From assembly GCF_019175365.1 (NCBI RefSeq), contig NZ_CP059572.1:2666001-2730000 (forward strand): a stretch of 64,000 nucleotides of DNA, given 5' to 3'. This document shows positions 59,551-64,000 of the stretch, one piece after another. The notes beneath the pieces were generated by a model, which ran no database searches, had not been told where the DNA came from, and saw only the letters and a list, made by a program, of their open reading frames with translations. The DNA is from Actinomadura graeca. Lineage in GTDB: Bacteria > Actinomycetota > Actinomycetes > Streptosporangiales > Streptosporangiaceae. Position numbers and translations under genes: made by a program. Each line of letters opens with the position of its first letter. Within the stretch, counting starts at the first letter, position 1.

Positions 59551-60261
59551 ATGAATCAGTCCGCACAGCGCGTTCTCGTCGTCGACGACGAGCCCTATCT
59601 CGCCGATCTGGTCGCCACGGCCCTGCGGTACGAGGGGTACACCGCAGAGGTCGCCGGAACGTGCGCCGAGACGACAGCGAGGGTCACCGACTTCCGGCCG
59701 GATCTGATCGTGCTCGACGTGATGCTCCCGGACGGGTCGGGCCTGGACACCTGCCACCGGCTCCGGCGCGAGGGATGCGCGGCGCCGGTCGTCTTCCTCA
59801 CCGCGCGGGACGCCACCGAGGACAAGATCGCCGGGTTGACCGTGGGGGGCGACGACTATGTCACCAAGCCGTTCAGCCTGGAGGAGCTGATCGCCCGGAT
59901 CCGGGCGGTGCTGCGGCGGACGAGCAGCGCGGAGCCGGCCGAGGCGCGGCTGTCGTTCGCCGACCTGGTGATCGACGAGGAGGCGTACGAGGTGCGGCGC
60001 CAGGGCGAGCCGCTGGACCTGACGCCGACCGAGTTCAAGCTGCTGCGCTATCTCGTCATCAACGCGGGCCGCGTGCTGACCAAGCGGCAGATCCTCGACC
60101 ACGTGTGGAACTACGACCACGGCGGCAATGACGGGGTCGTGCAGACCTACGTCAGCTATCTGCGCCGCAAGGTCGACGCGATCGAGCCGCCGCTGATCCA
60201 CACGATCCCGCGGGTCGGGTACGTCCTGCGGCTGCCCAAGGAAGCGTCGAAAGAGCACTGA
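59551..60261 (+). CDS. OmpR/PhoB-type response regulator
   Basis: A protein of 236 aa. The receiver domain (1-120) has VVDDEP, the phospho-acceptor Asp in LIVLDVMLPDGSG, FLTARDA and the Lys in YVTKPFSLEEL. The OmpR-type winged helix covers 135-232 (LTPTEFKLLRYLVINAG, QTYVSYLRRKVD). GGAG precedes the ATG. Its kinase partner is probably the gene at 62671, separated by the oppositely oriented MMPL gene. Confidence 0.94.
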   Translation: MNQSAQRVLVVDDEPYLADLVATALRYEGYTAEVAGTCAETTARVTDFRPDLIVLDVMLPDGSGLDTCHRLRREGCAAPVVFLTARDATEDKIAGLTVGGDDYVTKPFSLEELIARIRAVLRRTSSAEPAEARLSFADLVIDEEAYEVRRQGEPLDLTPTEFKLLRYLVINAGRVLTKRQILDHVWNYDHGGNDGVVQTYVSYLRRKVDAIEPPLIHTIPRVGYVLRLPKEASKEH

Positions 60262-60288
60262 CGGCCCCGCCTCACGGCGGGGACGCGG

Positions 60289-60327
60289 AAAGGCCCGGGA
60301 TGCGGGGGGAGGGCATCCCGGGCCTTT
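60289..60327. terminator. Bidirectional terminator of the regulator and MMPL genes
   Basis: A perfect 15-bp stem, AAAGGCCCGGGATGC / GCATCCCGGGCCTTT, with a 9-nt loop. The A- and T-runs at the base make it function in both directions. A smaller hairpin, CCCCGCC / GGCGGGG, at 60265-60282 precedes it. Confidence 0.85.
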
Positions 60328-60340
60328 CGCTTACCAGGAG

Positions 60341-60388
60341 GGATCGGGCACCGGCCGGATCGGGTACCGGCGGGATCAGGTACCGGTC
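60341..60388. repeat. 16-bp tandem repeat across the MMPL stop codon
   Basis: Three units of GGATCGGGTACCGGCG-type sequence, each 16 bp, followed by a partial unit. The array begins in non-coding DNA and runs into the last codons of the MMPL gene. The stop TGA lies in the third unit and arises from its single A-for-G difference. Confidence 0.75.
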
Positions 60389-62538
60389 GGGTCGGGCACG
60401 CGGACGAGCTCCGGCACCGCCTGGGGCTTGACCGCCGAGGACGGCGCGACCCGCAGGATCCGCGCGGCCCACCCGGGCAGCCACCAGTTCCAGTCACCGA
60501 ACAGCGAGATCAGCGCGGGCACCAGGATGCCCCGGATGATCGTGGCGTCCAGCAGGATGCCGAGGCCGAGGCCGGTGGCGAAGATCTTGACCTCGGTCAT
60601 CGGCGCGGCGGCCATCGAGGCGAACGCCAGGCACAGGATGAGCGCGGCGCTGGTCACGAGCCGTCCCGTCCGGCCGAGGCCCTCCACGATCGCCTCCCGG
60701 GTCGATCCGGTGCGCTCGTACTCCTCCCGGATCCGGGCGAGGATGAAGACCTCGTAGTCCATCGACAGCCCGTACAGGAACGCGAAGATCAGGCAGGGGA
60801 TGAAGGCGCCGATCGCGCCGGTCGCGGGCACGCCCCAGACCGCGTCGCTGCCGTGCCCCTCCTGCCAGATCAGCGTGACCGAGCCGATCACCGCGGCGAG
60901 CGACAGCAGGTTCAGCACGACCGCCTTGAGCGGCAGCACCAGCGACCGGAACGCCCGCGCCAGCAGCACGAAGGTGAGCAGGGCGATCAGGCCGAGCATC
61001 CACGGGAAGACCCCGTACACCTGGCTGATGAAGTCGATGTCGCTCGCGGCCTCGCCGCCCACGTGGGACCCGGACGGCACGGCGTCGCGGATCCGCCGGA
61101 CGGTGTCGTGGCCGGCGTTGGTGCCGCCCTCGTCCACCGGGATCACCGTCAGCAGCGCCGTCCCGCCCTGCCGCCACGCCTCGCCGGACGGGGCGACGGC
61201 CGTGCGCACGCCGTCCACGCCCGCGAGCCGCGCGGCCGCCGTACCGGGCGTCGTCCCGGGCGGGACGATGACGTCGACCGGGGTGAGGACGCCCGAGGTG
61301 ACGCCCGCGGACTTCAGCGCGGCGACGCCCTCGTAGGCGGGGCCCGACTTGGCCAGCGCGCCGCTGCCCGCCTCGCCGAGGTGGATGTTCAGGCCGCCGA
61401 GGGCCAGCGCGACCAGCACCAGCGTCGCGCCCAGCGCCGCCGGGACGCGGAACCGGATGACGCCGCGGGTCCACGCCGCCCAGGCGCGGCTGGCGTGGGA
61501 GTCCTTGCGCAGCCGCGGCCAGTCGAGGCGGGGACCGGCGGTCGCGAGGATGATCGGCAGCAGCGTCAGCGTGGCCAGCACGCTGACCGACGGGATGATC
61601 ATGCCTCCGTAGGCGATGCTGCGCAGGAACGGGACGGGCAGCACCAGCATGACGATCAGCCCGATGCTGACCGCGACGCCGCTGAACACCACCGAGCGCC
61701 CGGCGGTGGCCATGGCCCGGTGGACGGCCTCCTCGCCGTCGTGGCCGTGGGCGCGCTCCTCCCGCCAGCGGGTCACCAGCAGCAGGGAGTAGTCGACGGC
61801 GACGCCGAGGCCGATCAGCGCGACGACGAACTGCACCAGGAAGTTGACCTCGCCGATCTCCGTCAGCCCGTAGACGGCGAGGAACGAGCCGAGGATGGAC
61901 ACGATCGCGATCAGCAGCGGGACGAACGCGAGGAACGAGCCGAACACGAACGCCAGCACCAGCAGGGCGCCGACGCCGCCGACGAGCGTCTCGGTGAGGA
62001 CGCTGACGCCCTCCTCGCCGCCGCCCTCCGACAGCAGGTCCATCCCGGTGACGCGCAGGGTGGAGCCCGTGGGCAGGGACGGCTGGATGATCTGTGTCAG
62101 TGGCTTGCTGAGATCGGGCCCCTCGTCCACCGGCTTGCCGGCGGGATGCCGCGGGTAGACGAACCCGAAGGTCGTCCGGCCGTCGGCGCCGACGAACCGG
62201 CGGTCGCCGGTGTCGGCGTAGGAGACGACACGGGCGTCCAGCCGTTTCGCGGCGTTCTGGAACGCGGTGGCCAGCGCCGCCCGCACCGCCGGGTCGTCCA
62301 CCGTCTTGCCCTGGGGCAGGACGATGACCGGCACCGTGGGCGCGCTGTCGCCGCCGCTCCGGTAGGTGGCGTCGATGGCGTGGTTGGCGTCGCGCGCGGC
62401 CGAGCCCGCCGGCGCGAAGTCCTCCACAAGGCGGTCGCTGACCTTGGTGACCGCGAAGGCTCCGGCGGCCGTGACGGCGAGCCAGACCATGGCCACGAAC
62501 AACTTGTGCCGTAGCACGAACCTGGAGAATGTTTCCAT
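60376..62538 (-). CDS. MMPL/RND-family exporter
   Basis: A protein of about 720 aa from ATG 62538 (METFSRFVLRHK). Twelve predicted TM helices are arranged as 1+5 and 1+5, with two extracytoplasmic loops. VDYSLLLVTRWREE and MDYEVFILARIREEYE are the conserved GxxxDY-type motifs of TM4 and TM10 that carry the proton relay. Related proteins such as ActII-3 export polyketides or lipids. It is divergent from the histidine kinase and convergent with the response regulator, so export of the nearby polyketide is a fair guess. Confidence 0.92.
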   Translation of the reverse strand: METFSRFVLRHKLFVAMVWLAVTAAGAFAVTKVSDRLVEDFAPAGSAARDANHAIDATYRSGGDSAPTVPVIVLPQGKTVDDPAVRAALATAFQNAAKRLDARVVSYADTGDRRFVGADGRTTFGFVYPRHPAGKPVDEGPDLSKPLTQIIQPSLPTGSTLRVTGMDLLSEGGGEEGVSVLTETLVGGVGALLVLAFVFGSFLAFVPLLIAIVSILGSFLAVYGLTEIGEVNFLVQFVVALIGLGVAVDYSLLLVTRWREERAHGHDGEEAVHRAMATAGRSVVFSGVAVSIGLIVMLVLPVPFLRSIAYGGMIIPSVSVLATLTLLPIILATAGPRLDWPRLRKDSHASRAWAAWTRGVIRFRVPAALGATLVLVALALGGLNIHLGEAGSGALAKSGPAYEGVAALKSAGVTSGVLTPVDVIVPPGTTPGTAAARLAGVDGVRTAVAPSGEAWRQGGTALLTVIPVDEGGTNAGHDTVRRIRDAVPSGSHVGGEAASDIDFISQVYGVFPWMLGLIALLTFVLLARAFRSLVLPLKAVVLNLLSLAAVIGSVTLIWQEGHGSDAVWGVPATGAIGAFIPCLIFAFLYGLSMDYEVFILARIREEYERTGSTREAIVEGLGRTGRLVTSAALILCLAFASMAAAPMTEVKIFATGLGLGILLDATIIRGILVPALISLFGDWNWWLPGWAARILRVAPSSAVKPQAVPELVRVPDPTGT

Positions 62539-62587
62539 GAGGCCCAGTGCAGCGGACCGAACTTCAGCCGCCGTCCGGGTGCTCATA

Positions 62588-62630
62588 GAAAACGCAGAGA
62601 ATCGCGAATCACACCGTTCTCTAAGGGTCC
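62588..62630. promoter_or_regulatory. Candidate response-regulator boxes between MMPL and kinase genes
   Basis: On the minus strand TTCTCTGCGTTTTC (62601-62588) faces the MMPL gene; on the plus strand CGTTCTCTAAGGGTCC (62615-62630) faces the kinase gene. Both parts match the box at 59510-59531 upstream of the response regulator. Confidence 0.5.
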
Positions 62631-62670
62631 GCACAGCGTCAGGCCAGAACGCGACGGGAGACTCACAGAC

Positions 62671-64000
62671 GTGTCACTGCGAAGACGGCTGATCCTGTCC
62701 TCGGTGGCCTTGGCGGCGCTGGGGCTGCTCCTGTCCGGGCTGGCCACGTTCGCGGCGGTGCGCGACTGGACGTCCGAGCGCGACCACCGGATGCTCGCCT
62801 CCCCCGGCAGGCACGCCGCGGAGGTCATCGGGGCGCGCCGGGAACTCGCGGTCGCGTCCGCGCCGGACGACGTGACGACCCTGTGGCGCGCGCTCGCCGC
62901 CGACGGCGGCATACCGTCGCTGTTCCAGATCCGGGCGGCGGACGGCACGATCCTGCAGACGGTGAACTACGGCCCGGCGCCGGAGCTGCCCCGCGGCCTG
63001 GCGCCGCGCCGCGTGACGGCGGACAATCCCGACGGCGAGCGGTTCAGGACGATCGACACCGGCGGCGACTCGAGCTTCCGGGTCCGGGTGGCCTGGCTGC
63101 CCGACCGTTCCCGCTTCCTCGTCATCGGCGTCCAGAGCATCGAGTCGGAGGAGTTCGAGGGCCGCACCACCGGCTCGATGGCCGTGTTCGGGTTTCTGGC
63201 GCTCCTGGGGGTGGCGCTGGTGGCCGGCACGGTGGTCAAGCGCGGGCTCCGCCCGCTGGAGCAGTTCGGCGCGACGGCCGCGGCCATCGGCGCGGGCGAC
63301 CTGACCCGGCGGGTGACGCGGGCCGACCCGCGGACCGAGGTGGGGCGGCTCGGCCAGGCCCTGAACGGGATGCTCGCCCAGATCGAGGCGGCGTTCCGGG
63401 AGCGGCGGACGGCCGAGGACCGGCTGCGCCGCTTCGTCGCCGACGCCTCGCACGAGCTGCGCACCCCCGTCGCCACGATCCGGGGGTACGCCGAGCTGTT
63501 CCGGCGCGGGGCGGCGCAGCGTCCCGAGGACCTCGCGAAGGCGATGGCGCGTATCGAGTCCGAGGCCGAGCGGATGGGCGTGCTGGTGGACGAGCTGCTC
63601 CTGCTCGCCCGGCTCGACCAGGGCAGGCCGCTGGAGCGCGAGCCCGTGGACCTCGGCGCGCTCGCCGGCGACGCGGTGTCGGACGCGCGGGCCGTCGCGC
63701 CGGACCGTCCGGTGGAGCTCAGGGGGGACGGCCCGCTCGTGGTCAGCGGCGACGCCGACCGGCTCCGCCAGGTGCTGGCGAACCTGCTGGCCAACGTGCG
63801 CCAGCACACCCCGGAGGGGACCCCGGCGGTCGTGCGGTACGGCGAGCGCGAGGGCGGCGCGGTGCTGGAGGTCGAGGACGAGGGGCCCGGCCTGACCGCG
63901 GAGCAGCGGTCGCACGCCCTGGAGCGGTTCTACCGGGCGGACGCGGCCCGCTCACGGCACCGGGGCGGCGCGGGGCTCGGCCTGTCGATCGTGGACGCGG
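62671..64000 (+). CDS. Sensor histidine kinase (cut by the window end)
   Basis: The first 443 codons, starting at GTG 62671 with GGGAG 11 nt upstream. An N-terminal TM helix (LILSSVALAALGLLLSGL), an extracytoplasmic sensor of about 125 aa, a second TM (MAVFGFLALLGVALVAGTVV), a HAMP domain (RPLEQFGATAAAIGAGDL), the dimerisation motif DASHELRTPVATIRGY with the phospho-His, the N-box NLLANVRQHTPEG, and G boxes VEDEGPGL and GGAGLGLSIV. The last ATPase strand lies outside. It is the likely partner of the regulator at 59551. Confidence 0.93.
   Translation, partial: MSLRRRLILSSVALAALGLLLSGLATFAAVRDWTSERDHRMLASPGRHAAEVIGARRELAVASAPDDVTTLWRALAADGGIPSLFQIRAADGTILQTVNYGPAPELPRGLAPRRVTADNPDGERFRTIDTGGDSSFRVRVAWLPDRSRFLVIGVQSIESEEFEGRTTGSMAVFGFLALLGVALVAGTVVKRGLRPLEQFGATAAAIGAGDLTRRVTRADPRTEVGRLGQALNGMLAQIEAAFRERRTAEDRLRRFVADASHELRTPVATIRGYAELFRRGAAQRPEDLAKAMARIESEAERMGVLVDELLLLARLDQGRPLEREPVDLGALAGDAVSDARAVAPDRPVELRGDGPLVVSGDADRLRQVLANLLANVRQHTPEGTPAVVRYGEREGGAVLEVEDEGPGLTAEQRSHALERFYRADAARSRHRGGAGLGLSIVDA

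Overview
The window is high-GC actinobacterial DNA. GC-rich third positions, many GTG starts, GTGA/ATGA stop-start overlaps, BTAD-type and XRE regulators and a WhiE-like aromatic polyketide cluster all suggest a filamentous actinomycete. Actinomadura or a relative (Thermomonosporaceae/Streptosporangiales) is a reasonable guess, but no rRNA or other taxonomic marker is present. I saw no tRNA, rRNA, CRISPR array or transposase.

Region 1 (1-7,045) is a regulatory accessory segment. A leftward operon encodes a RsbW-like ATPase, two paralogous HTH proteins and small unknowns, and ends at an intrinsic terminator. Next to it is an intact XRE/TPR-like regulator with a ~97% identical partial duplicate, a broken GntR/UTRA gene and a paralogue lacking its HTH. 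Three copies of a 146-234 bp hairpin-rich repeat separate these cassettes.

Region 2 (7,068-10,000) holds a LOG-family nucleotide hydrolase and an AfsR/SARP-type regulator. Two pairs of 11-bp-spaced heptamers between them look like SARP binding sites.

Region 3 (10,135-24,721) is the most unusual part. Rightward genes encode a small protein, a 1,356-aa NB-ARC/22xTPR STAND NTPase, a two-TM coiled-coil protein and a small MotB/ExbD-like protein with a membrane aspartate. A convergent, fully overlapped operon encodes GrpE-like, Hsp70, Hsp70-vWA fusion and J-like/zinc-ribbon/FN3 proteins. Together they look like an NTP-driven sensing or conflict device built from a dedicated chaperone set.

Region 4 (24,874-43,454) is catabolic. 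A leftward operon carries a PotABCD-type importer, a class III aminotransferase, an aldehyde dehydrogenase, a kinase-(dead M23)-phospholyase fusion and a YtcJ-like amidohydrolase. A rightward CoA-ester operon carries an HMG-CoA-lyase-like enzyme, two enoyl-CoA hydratases, a CaiB CoA-transferase, an acyl-CoA ligase and a nitronate-monooxygenase-like enzyme. A MarR gene lies between them, and two GTGTTG-N7-CAACAC operators link both operons to it.

Region 5 (43,503-45,060) has a DoxX protein and a secreted Cu/Zn superoxide dismutase.

Region 6 (45,065-59,308) is a leftward type II polyketide cluster. It has KS-alpha, KS-beta, ACP, an aromatase-cupin fusion, a TcmI-like cyclase, SchA/CurD, an FAD hydroxylase, two ABM proteins, an anthrone-oxygenase-like protein, a ketoreductase, an amidohydrolase and a dedicated acetyl-CoA carboxylase (AccC, AccB, fused AccDA). 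All WhiE spore-pigment functions are represented, plus extra tailoring. A strong hairpin at 54,806-54,842 divides it into two transcription units.

Region 7 (59,510-64,000) has an OmpR-type response regulator, an MMPL exporter on the opposite strand and a histidine kinase cut by the window edge. Shared TTCTC-containing motifs upstream of all three suggest one regulon, probably controlling export or response to the adjacent polyketide.
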